Positions 33,688 through 45,494 of a stretch of 51,229 nt of DNA are shown piece by piece. The DNA is from Phytophthora quininea (lineage: Eukaryota; Oomycota; Peronosporomycetes; Peronosporales; Peronosporaceae). The DNA is taken from assembly GCA_011947345.1 (NCBI GenBank), contig JAAVTG010000397.1, positions 1-51,229 of the forward strand, given 5' to 3'. Numbering within the stretch: position 1 is the first letter of the stretch; each line of letters starts with the position of its first letter. The notes beneath the pieces were generated by a model that was given only the letters and a program-made list of their open reading frames with translations, made no database searches and was not told where the DNA came from. Both the position numbers and the translations under genes were made by a program.

Positions 33688-34639
33688 TTAGCCACTGTAG
33701 CGGTCGATAAGGTGTGGAGGTGGGCGCTCCAGCATGATGCTCGGATTTGCCTCAATATACTCCTTGATGGTTGTCTTGCGATCTCCGAGGTAGGTCGTGT
33801 TCACAAAATCATCGTAGACGTCCTGGCCCAGCTTCTTAACGGCAAGCAAACAATGGCGAAGGTAAACCTGTAAAGTGCACGTTAGAGCCAAACAGCAAAA
33901 TCTGTTTAAGAAAGTATTCTGCGTACCCGACACGGCCGTATCCCGCTCTTCGCATCCCATCCCCAAATGGTGTCGAGCCCAAACCTTTTGTACTTGTCGT
34001 CGAAAGTCTCCTGTCCACTGTATGGGTTTCTCTATTCAACACCATGAACATCACCCCTCCGTCACGAAATCCCTACCGCGTTGCAATGTACTCTTCATCA
34101 GTCCATCGAGTGCACATCAGCGCCTGAAATATTCACAAGGTCAGTAATATCTTGCCTTTGGGCCAAATGCTTCGCCTTTCGCTCACCTCTCCTCCTGCAC
34201 TCCCATCCAGCTCTTGGAACTTCGCACTGATGATCCTAAACTCCTCCTCTCTCTCATAAAAGTCCGGGAGCAGCTCCTCTGGCACGTCAAACACACTCAC
34301 AAGGAACGAACTCCCAGTCGCCGGTTCCGTCGACAAACTCGCCATTTCCTACAACAAAACCCAGTAAATAAAATGCAATCCCAAGTTATAAACTATATTA
34401 TTGCCACCTTTGTCTGGAGGTTGGCGATCTCCCGTTGGAAGAAAATGGAGGCGGGATGCGCGAACACGCGGCGGTAGTCGAGCATTTTAGCCAGGCGGAA
34501 GTTCTGGACACCGTCGCCGAACGTCGAGCACGCCGACACCTCTGCACAGCACCAGACGCCATCAAGACACGTGTTTCGTCGTATAATCATTGAACCACGT
34601 ACCAGAGAGCAAGGAGCCGAAGCCGACGATCGCCACCAT
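33688..34639 (-). CDS. Gamma-glutamylcyclotransferase-like protein
   Basis: The first exon (34603-34639) reads MVAIVGFGSLLS, the family's glycine-rich nucleotide-like loop (FGSLxS/YGSN). Exon 2 (34408-34541) continues VSACSTFGDGVQNFRLAKML with RVFAHPAS. Exon 3 (34187-34348) has VFDVPEELLPDFYEREEEFR, whose glutamate fits the catalytic acid of the family. A later exon starts at 34123 (ALMCTRWTDEEYIAT). The last exon (33688-33867) follows a 59-nt intron (33868-33926) and ends HLIDRYSG. The part between 34075 and 34035 does not resolve in one frame. It may contain a ~48-nt intron plus a lost base. Family enzymes release 5-oxoproline from gamma-glutamyl compounds; the true substrate is unknown. 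Confidence 0.65.
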
Positions 34640-34758
34640 CTTAAGTCTTTCAACGTAGAACGCTAATAGAATCAGAAATACACTTGGTTTTTATATTATA
34701 TGACGCTCAGTACACCCACAACAGGCCACCTGATTCGTACAGTCAGTGATAGCTGTTG

Positions 34759-37700
34759 ATGCAAGGCCCACGGATGCGCAGCTTGGTGCCTTGTGCGTCG
34801 TCCACAGGCGTCCTCCGGCGGCGTACGCGGGCTCTATTGGTAGCTGGGATCCAAGCGGTGTTGGTGATATGCTGCTCGTGCTCATTAGCCGTCACTGACG
34901 TCATACAGCCGCAGTCAAAGCTCTGCGCTTTCTACGAAGACACTGTGACACAGGGATACATCGCCCAGATGCGCGACTACAGAGATTTAGAGACACAGGA
35001 GCAGCTTGCGAGCAGTTATGTGAGTGCTGCAATACCATATTACGGACTGGAGATCGCTAGACGCTCGCCATTCACACGACAAGCGCCGACGGATTTTGTG
35101 GTGTTGCGCACGTTTGCGTGTGAGATGAAGAAGCTTCCAAAAGGGTATGAGGATGAATATTTAAAGGACAGAAGGATCTGCCAAGGATCAGAAGCTTTGC
35201 TGGAGGATTTTGCAGCTGGAAATGACTCGAAAGTGAAAAATATTCGAGTGAATCAAGAGTACCGGAACGTGAAGTTGTTGGAGGCGGAGCGACAGCAAAC
35301 ACGCAAATCGAAGACAGTGGGGGACAAAAGGACGTTTAGTGAGCCAGAAAGAGGGCTATTTGGACAACGGAAGGAGTCACCGACTATGCTGGTGGATGAT
35401 CTGGGCGTAAGAGAGCTCTGGGAGCGAGGGTTCAAAGGACAGGGCGTTAAAGTCGGCATTTTCGACACGGGTTTGTCGTCATCGAAATTGACAAACGTGA
35501 AGGAGAGAATTAATTGGACACACGAGAAGAAGAACATTGACTCGGTCGGACACGGTACGTTCGTTGCAGGAGTGATTAGCGGGACAGATCCAAAATGTCC
35601 AGGGATCGCACCGGAAGCGGAGCTGTTCGTGTTCCGAATGTTTACTGGCGATCAATTGTCGTTCACGTCGTGGTACCTAGACGCATTTAATTACGCGCTG
35701 TTTAAGGGAATTCACGTCTTAAACTTGAGTACCGGAGGACCTGATTTCCAGGACTTGCCGTTTGTTGACAAAGTGCAAGAGCTGGCAGCGAATGGTATTG
35801 TTCTGGTACGCTTGCTATAGGCTCCATAACTCGATCACAATGCAATCTGACAAAACTGTTGCTTCTACTGACAGGTATCTGCGGTAGGGAACGACGGACC
35901 TCGCTACGGCTTGCTGTCGAACCCTGCAGACCAAATGGAGGTGATTGGTGTCGGTGGTGTCACAAAGGACAACGAGATCGCTGAGTTTTCGTCCAGAGGC
36001 ATGACAACGTGGGAATTACCCTTTGGATCTGGTCGCGTTAAACCGGACATCGTCACACTTGCCGAGGATGTTCCCGGAGCAGACGCTTCTGGCGGCTGCA
36101 AAACGCTCTCAGGGACCAGTGCTTCGGCCCCCATTGTATCAGCATCAATTGCTCTCCTGGCCTCCATGATTCCTGCTGAAGATCGCTGGCACCTATTGAA
36201 TCCTGCGTCGATGAAGCAAGTACTGTTGGAGAGCTCTGATCGATTACAAGCTCGCTACGATACTGCTGACCACGTGGTTCGGAACCACATCTTCGAGCAA
36301 GGCAACGGGCTGCTGAACATCACGAAAGCGAGCAAACTGGTGGAGACGATGTGGACCAAGCATCAAGCTGCTGTCAATGCAACTCGACGAGAAGGTCTGG
36401 AAGTTGTTCCCAGTGTTGTGAAACCCAGCGCGTTTCCGGAAATGGTTGACATGACGGACTGCCCTCGAATGTGGCCATTCTGCTCCCAGCCTCTTTACCA
36501 CAGCTCGCTTCCTCTAATGGTCAACTTTACAATCATGAACCCTGGATCTGTCGTGGGAACGATCAAGAATCCCCGCAGTGGGTCAGTGACACGAATGGAG
36601 AGCATTTGACTGTCTCCGTGTCAACTCCTTCCGAGTTATGGCCATATTATGGCTCCATTGGCGTCTTCATGGAAGTAAAGGACACTGCAGCTTCATTCAG
36701 CGGTATTGCGAAGGGATCGCTGATACTTGAAGTCGACAACGTCCACCGAGTGGATGAACTGCGGATTCCGATGAAGATCAAGATTGTTCCAACACCGCCC
36801 CCATCGAAGCGAATCCTCTGGGACCAGTTCCACAACATCCCCTACCCGTCTGCGTTTGTGCCGCGCGATAACCTCGAGAACCAGCACGATTTAATGGATG
36901 CTTCAGGTGATCACCCGCACACAAACTTCCACCAGCTCTGGAATTTCTTATCGAGCGAAGCCTTCTACATGGAGATTTTGCCGTTCGAGTATTCGTGCTT
37001 GGATTTGACCAAGTACGGAGTCGTCCTGGTCGTCGACCCCGAAGAAGAATTCTTTCGGGATGAGATTGTCGCGCTCCAGGCAGCGATCAAATACTCGAAC
37101 GTGTCGTTGATCCTGTTTGCAGACTGGTACGATGATCGCTTGTTGGATTCGCTATCATTGTTCGACACAAGCACCTTGAGCAAGTGGCGAGCAATCACGG
37201 GTGGAGCCAACATCCCAGCGATTAACAATCTGCTCAAAGACTTCCACATTTCCTTTGGAGATGGCGTGGTCTACAGCTCGAGTGTGTCGCTGCTTGCTTC
37301 AGACAATGACACGTCGTTCCCGTACTGGTCTGGATCGTACCTGACCAACTTCCCAGTGGGTGGGTATCTGGGCTACATCGATGCTTCCGACCAGAGTGCA
37401 ATGGTGTTGAACCGATCCGAGGAGACTTTGCAGGACGTTCCGGTCATGGGGCTTTACCAAGTGCCGTCGAGCTACGGCGGTCGGATCGCAGTCTTTGGAG
37501 ACAGCTCTTGTCTCGACTCGAGTGTGCACCCTGCAGCCAAATTCCGACACTGCTTCGGGATGCTGCGATCGATGCTGCGCTTCACAAATGACGCAGTGCT
37601 GCCGTCTGCTATTGTTCCGCAGGACGAATCGGCTCACTCTGGTGTACAGCGGTTAGAGCTCGAGTTCACCGCAGACAAGCAAGTGCTGCACCCGTTGGTC

Positions 37701-37880
37701 CAACTGCAAACCCGAGACATTGACATCCACGATCGCCGCAAAGAGTTCGCCAAACACTCCAAGGTATTGCAAGCCATTGAAGGCAAGTCGGTGCATCGGA
37801 GCTTCTGCAAGTTTTACGCGAGGCAGCAGTGCGTCGATGGACGTCAGCAGCAGCGCGTCACCATGCAGACGCTCACTTGA
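34759..37880 (+). CDS. MBTPS1: Site-1 protease (subtilisin-like, MBTPS1 family)
   Basis: The N-terminus has a hydrophobic signal segment (LLVAGIQAVLVICCSCSLAV). The S8 catalytic set is complete: Asp236 in VGIFDTGL, His265 in GHGTFVAG, the oxyanion Asn in SAVGNDGP and Ser431 in GTSASAPI. The C-terminal half carries the block typical of site-1 protease, YPSAFVPRDNLENQHDL then GDHPHTNF. A 69-nt intron (35806-35874) splits VLVSAVG. One base is missing in CCCC at 36571-36574; corrected length is 1017 residues. Site-1 protease is a Golgi/ER enzyme that cleaves membrane-bound precursors in the lumen. I see no clear transmembrane helix at the C-terminus, and the last ~40 residues look unreliable. It diverges from the cyclotransferase-like gene across 119 bp. 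Confidence 0.9.
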
Positions 37881-37937
37881 GCTTCGACATAGACCGGACT
37901 GAAGACTTTAGTGATTTTTGGCTGGAAGAGACCGAAC

Positions 37938-38866
37938 ATGAGCATCAGCAGCGACGCCAGCTCCGTGGAGCTGTACGTGGTGCTGTCCAACAAAGCGGGC
38001 GGCAGAACCTCGGCACATATCTGCGCACAGCCTCCGCCTTCGGAGCGACGCAAGTTCTCGTCGGTATGTTGGACAGTAGCTGGTGCTGCGTCCATTGGGG
38101 TCTGACGAGTTTGATGTGTTTTTTCATTTTGGCAGTGGGATCGGAGCGCTTCGGGACGCATGGAGCTCATCGAGCGCAGAAGTACGTGGACGTCGTGCAC
38201 TTCTACGACTTTGACGCTGCTCGCGAGTACCTCAAGACCAAGGGCTGCAGTATCTTCGGCTTGAGCAAGCAGGAAGGAGCATTCGGTACGTTTCTCGACG
38301 TAGAGTCGAGGTCTTACTCTCTTGTTACCAGCAGTTTGGGTGCTGCTGGATCATAAGAATTATCGTGGCTAGTAGCTGAGACTTGTGGGCATTTGGTGTC
38401 TTGCAGCAGCGCACGCCACGCCATACGAAGGCAGCAGCGCATTCGTCATCGACAACGAGGTTCGCAGCCATATTTTCCTTTCAGGTTTCTTGCCTCGCAG
38501 ATTTAACTCATGCTTGTTGTGGCTGGATAGTTTCCTGGACTTTCGGACGAGCAGCGAGCTATCTGCGACCAGTTGGTGTATGTGCCATTCCATGGCGCTC
38601 AGACCGAAGCGTCCACTGCGCTGAAGCTGGACACCACCGTGGAGACAGCCATCACGCTACACCACTTCACGGCCTTTGCCAAGTTCCCTGTCCGCGCCAT
38701 CGAGGCCACCAACACGCAAGGCAAGTTCGTTCTGGACGCGTACCCGACGTTTGACCCAGCGCACAACCAACGCGGCGAGGAGAAGGCGGCGATGCGAGAA
38801 GCTAAACGCGCCGTTGCTGATGACGGACTCTCTGAAGAAGACGGGCTAGGCGGCATGTTTGACTGA
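37938..38866 (+). CDS. SpoU/TrmH-type RNA 2'-O-methyltransferase
   Basis: Four exons: 37938-38063, 38136-38285, 38407-38459 and 38531-38866. The SPOUT motif 1 is present (NLGTYLRTASAFGATQVLV), followed by ERFGTHGAHRAQKYV. Motif 3-like sequence is AQTEASTALKLDTTVETAI, near the C-terminus after YVPFHG. These enzymes use S-adenosylmethionine to methylate ribose 2'-OH in tRNA or rRNA through a knotted fold. The motif 2 region (LSDEQRAICDQLVYVPF) is also recognisable. The family's usual NS(V/L)NV ending motif is altered to LDTTVETA, so activity or substrate may differ. One A is missing at 37992-37994. Corrected length 221 residues, shorter than most because there is no substrate-binding extension. 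Confidence 0.78.
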
Positions 38867-39151
38867 TACCCGAGACGGTAGAACAAAATGAACGTCGCCG
38901 TGTGAATTAAATTATCGCTTTCTCTCTGGTACGAACGCTGACAAAAGACGCTGGAAGGTATGGAAGAAGGGGGCTGGAACAGGAACAAACAAGATTCCCG
39001 AAGTATTGAGCGACGCCACTCCCGTTGGTGCGTGCCCTTCTCCTCGCCATCTTTACAAAGTGCACTGGTCGTTGTGCTTTCGTCTTGCCTGATAAGGTGC
39101 TTGGGTGGATGTCTGCGCTGCTGGCGCAGGTGTGTTTCTTGCCTCGGTGGT

Positions 39152-40351
39152 CTATGGTATGGTCGTCTTGAAGCCCATTAGGTGCATGTCGAACGCATGC
39201 TGAGACGCCTGTTTCCGCTTGCGCTCCAGTAGAATTGCCTCGCACAAGCGGCACGTCTTGATTTTGCCCGGCTCAGCGTCTTGCTCTGGCCGAACAAAGG
39301 GGATGGCAGTCACTGCTGACGAAGGCTTAAGGCACTGTGCGCAGAAGATCATGCCGCAGTGGTAGCAGTTGCACTGGTGGGCCTGCATGCTCATGCCGAA
39401 GACCTTCTTCATCAAGTTTCCGAACGCCTTCTTAGCCGTGAAGAGACCCTGCGACTTGCAGCGCATGCAACTGCTACGTTGGTGCATGGGCACAAAGGCC
39501 GGGGTCCTTTGGATGCTGCGCACCATGAACTGCTTGACACGGTTCGGTGCCACTTCGTAGCACATGAGTCCATCCGAGTTGAGTGACAACATGGACGCTC
39601 CGTAGGCCACCAGGACGCCAGCAATAGCCGGCAGGTCCCGTCTGGCCGCGAGGTGCAATACGGCCACTCCTTCGGCCTCTGTGTTGGGGTCGGCGCCGGC
39701 CTCCAGCAGCTTCACGACAAGCGTGGGGTTGTCGATCTTGAGCGTCAGCATGTGCACTGCCAGGGGACTGAGGCCTCTCTTGTTCTCCACATTAACGTCC
39801 GCCCCAGCCTCCAAAAGTCTCTCGGTGATAGCCAGACACTGCGGCTGCCTCCAGTTGCCCGTGGCGAAGTGCAGTGCCGTGTTGCCATTAAAGTCGGGGG
39901 CGTCAATCAGCTCCTCGATGCTCTCGTGCTCCAGCAGCGCGTCCAGGATCTGCGTGTCGCCCTTGCGGACGGCGATGTGCAGCGGCGTCTGACCGTGGTT
40001 GGGCTCTCGCAGCGACAGCAGCACCGACGAGACGGTCGAGCCGTTGCTGGTCATACTGCTGGAGCGCGTGAAGCTGTTGGAGGACGACGCGATGGATGTC
40101 TCGAGCGCCGAGTCGCGCACGTTGTAGCCGCGCTTGTTCAGCAGCCCCACCATGTTCTTGACGAACACCTCGTCTGCGTGCATCTTGCCGCGCATTGGCG
40201 TCAGCGGCGGTCGCCCGAGTGTGCCGCTGCTGCCGCTGTGGTTGCTCTCGTCGTCTGAGCTGGTGGCCGTCGTGTCGGGCGAGATGCTCGAGAGCGGCGG
40301 CGGCGCCACGTCGCGCAGCAGCAGCGGGTCGCGCAGGTCCACCATGGCCAT
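39152..40351 (-). CDS. Ankyrin-repeat protein with FYVE-like zinc finger
   Basis: Start taken at 40351 (MAMVDLRDPLLLRD); the frame is open upstream to 40558, but that part lacks features. Ankyrin repeats occupy the middle (HGQTPLHIAVRKGDTQIL, NGNTALHFATGNWRQPQC, RGLSPLAVHMLTLKIDNPTL, VAVLHLAARRDLPAIAGVL). The C-terminus has ordered cysteine pairs: SCMRCKSQGLF, QCNCYHCGMIFCAQC and KTCRLC. This matches the spacing of FYVE-type zinc fingers, but the R(R/K)HHCR phosphoinositide-binding motif is missing. A role in membrane recruitment or protein binding is possible. The frame is intact over 399 residues, with no intron. Confidence 0.8.
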   Translation of the reverse strand: MAMVDLRDPLLLRDVAPPPLSSISPDTTATSSDDESNHSGSSGTLGRPPLTPMRGKMHADEVFVKNMVGLLNKRGYNVRDSALETSIASSSNSFTRSSSMTSNGSTVSSVLLSLREPNHGQTPLHIAVRKGDTQILDALLEHESIEELIDAPDFNGNTALHFATGNWRQPQCLAITERLLEAGADVNVENKRGLSPLAVHMLTLKIDNPTLVVKLLEAGADPNTEAEGVAVLHLAARRDLPAIAGVLVAYGASMLSLNSDGLMCYEVAPNRVKQFMVRSIQRTPAFVPMHQRSSCMRCKSQGLFTAKKAFGNLMKKVFGMSMQAHQCNCYHCGMIFCAQCLKPSSAVTAIPFVRPEQDAEPGKIKTCRLCEAILLERKRKQASQHAFDMHLMGFKTTIP

Positions 40352-41516
40352 CGAAGACTGGAGTCGGAGCTTCTCCCAGCTGCCCTGCAAAAGCCGTAAT
40401 GGGGCCCCCAACCCAAGAGAAGAGTCTGAGAAAAAGGCAGACGGGGCCGGTTTCTGGATGTGGTGCCGCAGACTGTACGATTTGTGATGGACGGGCCGTG
40501 AAATGTGGTCGTAGTCGTCGTTCGGTGGCGCTTCTACACGAGATTGTGGCAGTAGCACGACAATTTTTGGTGTGCATTACCTGATTTTCAGGTTCCTACA
40601 CTATGCAGAGAGCAAAAGGCGACCAGCTTTCCCCAGATGCAGGCCGAGGTCTCGGCAGCGAGACCGCTCAATTCCTTTGGCGTCCATTAGACCGGCACGG
40701 AGACATTCATGGCGTGTTGGCCCTGCAATATTTTGCCTGGTGGAGTTGCTGCTCGCGCCAGTCCAAAGGGAAAATCGTCGGTTCACTTCAGAAACGACCG
40801 GAAGCTCTGGTTCTGCATCACAAACGGAGGCGAAACACACGGCCACCAGTCGACCGCGTTGCCAGCGCTCGGTGCCTCCACGCCTTCCCACGTCGGTGCG
40901 GTACCGTGTCTTGGCCAGACGCCGCTCGCTGGCGACTTCTGCGTCGTTCGGTGCACGGGCTGCACATCGACTTTCGGCGCACTGTCACCAGCTGCACCGC
41001 ACCGCCGCCAGAAACAGTGCTGCGCCACGGACAAAAGCTTCTCGAACTCCGAGGCCAAGCCGCGATGCTTGCTCACTCAGTGCTGCTTGGGTGGATAGTG
41101 CTTACCCTTCCGAGCCACAGTGTACCGCGTCAACAAGCAAGTCATGCAGTGGCCCGAAGCAATCGGCTACCACAAGGCCATTAGCTACGCAGGTCGCTGC
41201 TGCGATGGTCCGTGGTGCAAGACTTGACGAACTTGAGATACTGGGCCAAGCTGTCGACTTAACGTGTGGCAGGTGCTGGATCCGGAGCCGTAGTGGAGCC
41301 TGTCAGCGGTGGGGTGTGAGCCTGTCTCGATGCCCTGCGCTGGTCTGTCAGATCGAGACTCGCCTTTGGCGCTCTAGCATTGGCAGCAGCTCACGGCAAC
41401 ACCTGGCAGAGGTGGCGTGATGTTTGTTTGCGCATAGCCAACCGTTTCGAGCATTCTCGCCATGATTGCGGAAAAGCGGACAAGAAGCCCAACGCAGAAA
41501 CACAAATTCTCTCGTC
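40352..41516. promoter_or_regulatory. Divergent spacer between ankyrin/FYVE-like and C69 genes
   Basis: The 1.16-kb spacer between two genes read outwards. It holds the unresolved cysteine-rich frame on the plus strand and should carry both promoters. I see no other element. Confidence 0.4.
40603..41300 (+). other. Possible cysteine-rich coding region, unresolved
   Basis: One plus-strand frame (from 40709) encodes many cysteines: GDFCVVRCTGCTSTFG, KQCCATDKSF, RCLLTQCCLG. After one stop at 41096-41098 the same frame resumes as YRVNKQVMQWPEAIGYHKAI, then YAGRCCDGPWCK, ending near 41227. Other frames are open too (40572-41420). I recognise no family and see no signal peptide. If the stop is a base-loss artefact, this could be a small Cys-rich secreted or membrane protein. 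It may also be a chance frame in the divergent spacer between the ankyrin and C69 genes. Confidence 0.3.
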
Positions 41517-43630
41517 ATGGCAGGACGAGCTAGGGCTGTCGTGCCGATGCTGGCACTGGCAGCGATTGCGTCGATTGCGCAGGCTGAAGATCGTTGCACC
41601 GCCGTCCTCGTCGGCGCCAAGGTGTGTCCGTTCGCTCTCCGTTGGAAGCTGAAAAGAAGTTCTCATTCTCTGGTGACTTGTCATGGTAGGCCTCGACGAC
41701 GGGGACGCCGATGACGACGCACACAAACGACTGCTCGACCTGCGACTTCCGCATCGCCAAAGTGCCGGCAATGACGCACGAAGAAGGAGCGCAGCACGAC
41801 GTCATGTTGGTAGAGTTCGACTATCCTCGCTACGGTGCGATTTGGTCTCCAAATGAGATGTATTCCAGAGTTGCTGACTTGACTTCTTGTCCTTGACGCA
41901 GTCGGCAGCGCACGTGGCGATGTTTTCTTGCCGGAGAACTTGGACACGCGGTTCTACAACTGGACGGCGTCCAAGGCTATTGGCAGCATTCCGGAGGTGT
42001 CCGAGACCTTTGCCTACATCGACGGCAACTACGGTATCATCAATGAGCACCAAGTGGCAATTGGAGAGAGTACCTGCCCTGCTCGGTTTGTGAGCAAGCC
42101 CGTGACGCAGGGCGGTGACGCTCTCTTTGACGTGGCTGAGCTGTCGAGAATTGCTTTGCAGCGCGCCACCACGGCGCGTGAAGCCATTCAGGTCATGGGA
42201 GATCTTGCTGTGCAGTATGGATACTATGGAGCTGTTTGGGAGGGCGACGACGCAAAGAACGAGGCTGGCGAAGCGCTCACGGTGACGGACACGAAGGAAG
42301 CGTGGATGTTCCACATCTTGCCGGACGACACGGGCAAGTCTGCGATCTGGGCCGCGCAGCGCGTCCCCGACGACGAGATGAGCGGCGTCGCCAACCAGTT
42401 CGTCATCCGTGAGGTGGACCTGAACCGGCCGTCGGACTTCCTGGCGTCGCCCAACGTCCACGACGTGGCCATCCGCAACAACATTTGGAAGCCGGAGGAC
42501 GGCCCTTTCGACTTCACGCGCGCCTACGCCCAGCCCCGCGCCGACACGCACCAGTACTACTCGACTCGCCGCATCTGGCGCTTGTTCACGATGGCCAACC
42601 CGGAGCTGCAGCTGTCTCCGGAGACGGACGTGCTCGCCAGCGACTACCCGTTCTCAGTGAAGCCCGCGGCCAAACTGTCTCCGCGCGATATCATGCGCTT
42701 CCAGCGAGACCACTACGAGGGCACTCCGTTCGACATGACCAAGGGCCCCAAGGCTGGGCCGTACGGCGACCCCGACCGGTACGACGCGGCCCCGAACGGA
42801 GACCTGAGCCAAGCCGACATCGACCGCGGCCACTTCGAGCGCGCCATCTCCATCTTCCGCGCCAGCTACTCGTTCGTGTCGGTCCTGGACCCGTCCAACG
42901 CCGACAACGCCTTCCTGTGGTTCGGCCAGTACGCGCCGCACGCCACCACGTACACACCCGTGTTTGTGCAGTCGAGCGACGTGCCGGAGCAGCTCTCGCG
43001 CGGCTCGCTGTACGCGTTCGACCGCGAGTCGTCCTACTGGGTGCACGCGCTGGTCGGCAACTGGGCCGCTCGCTTCTACTCGTACGCGAGTCCGTTCGTC
43101 GCCAACGTGCAGAGCGAGGTGGAGAACCACGCGGACGGCATGCTGAGGAGCGTGTTGGTCGAGGCGGCGCAGATCAAGAAGCAGGGCGGTGTGCCGGCCC
43201 TGGTGGAGTTCCTGACGCAGCAGAGCGACGCCTTCGCCAAGCGCGCCCACAGCGCGTCCTTGGACCTGTTCGACTACCTGGTGACGGCCTTCCACGACGG
43301 CTACCAGGTCTCGGACTTTACGCGAGGAGGCTGACGGTGCAGTCCATCTTTTACCCCAAGTGGTGGCTGCAGCAGGTCGGCTTCTTCGACGGCAGTGAGC
43401 ACAGTGGGGAAGCGGGGCCAGTGGCATCATCTGCTGCAGAGTCTGAGTCTGGCAGTGGCGTCGTGGCCACCGCCCGCAAGGAGATCTCGCACGTGGCAAG
43501 CAAGGGCTCGGTCTCGTACTTCACGACAACGATCCTGGTGATTCTGTCCGGGCTGGCGGGACTCTTCCTGGGCCGCAAGTTCCACGGCCCACTGACCAAC
43601 ACGAAGCAGGGCTATCGACCGCTGCAGTAG
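41517..43630 (+). CDS. Peptidase family C69 (dipeptidase), membrane-anchored
   Basis: Exons 41517-41621, 41690-41834 and 41902-43630. The N-terminus is a signal peptide (VVPMLALAAIASIAQA), immediately followed by EDRC. Cys27 is the expected N-terminal nucleophile of this Ntn-hydrolase family, so processing after Arg26 would activate it. Family motifs follow: TTHTNDCSTCDFR, FLPENLDTRFYNWTASKAIG, YGIINEHQVAIGESTC and GDLAVQYGYYGAVWEG. The family cleaves dipeptides, often with broad specificity. Near the end is a transmembrane helix (SYFTTTILVILSGLAGLFLG) and a short tail, GYRPLQ. One base is missing near 43320; corrected length 659 residues. The protein is probably exposed on the cell surface or in the vacuole lumen. 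Confidence 0.87.
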
Positions 43631-43738
43631 TGTGTTGTGGATGCACCTTCAAAATGTAGCCATGTTGTTCGTCTACATTTTCAAACTCTAACAAGAAATT
43701 CATGTTCGTATGACAAAACTTTTCGACCGCAGAGCAAA

Positions 43739-45447
43739 ATGCTCAACCTCCGCGTGCGTCTTTTACTGCGGCCGGCCCGTACTCGCCACGCCTCGTACTT
43801 GCTAGGCATTGAGACCAGGTACAATACCTGCTGCTGAATGCAGTTGACCAGTCCCCATTCTAACGTTAAAAAGCGCAGCTGCGACGACACGGCGGCTGCA
43901 GTGCTGGACCAGGACGGACACGTTCTGAGCAACGTCATCGTCCCAGTGGGAGCTCAACGCCAAGTGGAAAGGCGCGTTGTCGTACTGGTTAAATACCGTT
44001 AAAATATATCTGACATTATTGTTCAGGGATTGTGCCGGCGCTGGCGGCCAGGGCACACGCGGACAACCTGCCGCATGTGATCAACGCTGCCATCGAGCAG
44101 AGGTGGAGTTCTGTTGCAATTTGATGCTGAGATAACCGTGCATTTTTAATTTCGATTCCCTTTTTGTAGCGGGCTGGAAAGTGTCAAGCAGTTATCGGCT
44201 GTGGCGGTGACGTCGGGGCCTGGATTGGCGCCGTGTCTAGATGTGGGGCTGAAGACGGCCAGGCAGATCTGCCTGGACAACCTCGACATTGCATTCCTAC
44301 AGGTCAACCACCTTGAGGTGCGGTTGCTATATCGATGGAGGCATGTATCCGTGACTAGACTGACCGTTGTTGGTTGTCGCCAACAGGCTCACATTCTTGT
44401 GTCTCGGTTGCCACACGTAAGTCCTGCCTTCTCTGACATATCAACGTTGTTTGATTAATAACGACTGCGTGTTGACGATGTTAGCTGGAAGCTCCACCCC
44501 TGAGTTTCCGTTTGTCGTGCTGCTTGTGTCTGGAGGCCACTGCTCCCTTGTGCTTGCCAAGGGCGTGGGAGACTACGTGCTGCTTGGCAATACTCTGGAT
44601 GACTCTATCGGTGAAGCCTACGACAAAGTGGCCAGAATGCTGGAAATTACTGCAACTTCTTCTGGTGGCAAAGGTGTTCACGGAGGCAAATTAATCGAGG
44701 ATATGGCCGCACTTGGCAACGACCAAGCCTTCCCATTTACGGAGCCCATGACTCGCCGAAAGGTGAGTGCCACGAATTTTAAGCTGGCCTTCGTAGTCGA
44801 ATTTGATTGGCATGTTGTTGTCTGCAGGACTGTGATTTTTCTTACTCTGGTATCAAGACAGCAATGCTTCGGGAGATCAAGAAGGTTAAACCCGTGCTAT
44901 TGCTTTCCTTATGTTAATAACGGAGTCGCTAATTTTGTGCTCTTCAGTTGGGCGAACTGGATGAGAAGACAAAGCAGGATCTTTGTGCTTCTTTTCAGGT
45001 GCGTTGGCATATGGTTTAGAGGAGGGACTCACTTTGTGCTAACGATCTTTTGTACTGCAGCGAAGAGCAGTCGACCAGCTAATCCGACGAACACGTCGAG
45101 CTTGCCAATGGAGTAGAGATCGACTCGGGGATAACGTCACCAGCCTTGTACGTTTGAATGCTCGTATTCAAATAGTTGGTTTTCCTAACATACATGCTTT
45201 GATCTTTTTACTCGTCAAGGTTGTGTGTGGTGGTGTTGCTTCGAATCAATATCTCCGAGGTCGAATGCAGGCAGCTGCAGCAGAGGAAGGCCTGGAAGCG
45301 ATCTTTCCTCCCGCAAAATACTGCACCGATAATGGCGTGATGGTTGCGTGGGCTGGTCTGGAGCGGTACTCCATGGGTATTCGCAATGACCCTGAGCCTG
45401 CCCGCTACCAGCCTCGATGGCCGCTTGAAAACTTGCAACCGCATTAG
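43739..45447 (+). CDS. Qri7/OSGEPL1-like tRNA threonylcarbamoyltransferase (mitochondrial type)
   Basis: Kae1/TsaD-family enzyme with many exons. The short basic N-terminus ([19 protein letters not shown]) suits mitochondrial import and precedes [20 protein letters not shown]. Metal-binding HLEAH is formed by joining two exons around 44318 and 44388. Then come [56 protein letters not shown] and [12 protein letters not shown]. It adds the threonylcarbamoyl group to A37 of tRNAs that read ANN codons. Clear splice sites include 43819-43878 and the acceptor at 44484. Missing bases near 43940 (CCCA) and at 44497-44500 (CCCC) break the frame. The exon end near 43983 is uncertain. Confidence 0.85.
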
Positions 45448-45494
45448 ACTGTGAGGGAAGTTTAGATAGGTAAACTGTCATGACAATAGAGACC

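Noticed and set aside
42485..43630. 381-codon arginine-rich frame inside the C69 gene
   Set aside because: It is a GC-rich shadow of the real frame; only its last ~100 codons are genuine, and those belong to the C69 C-terminus after the lost base near 43320.
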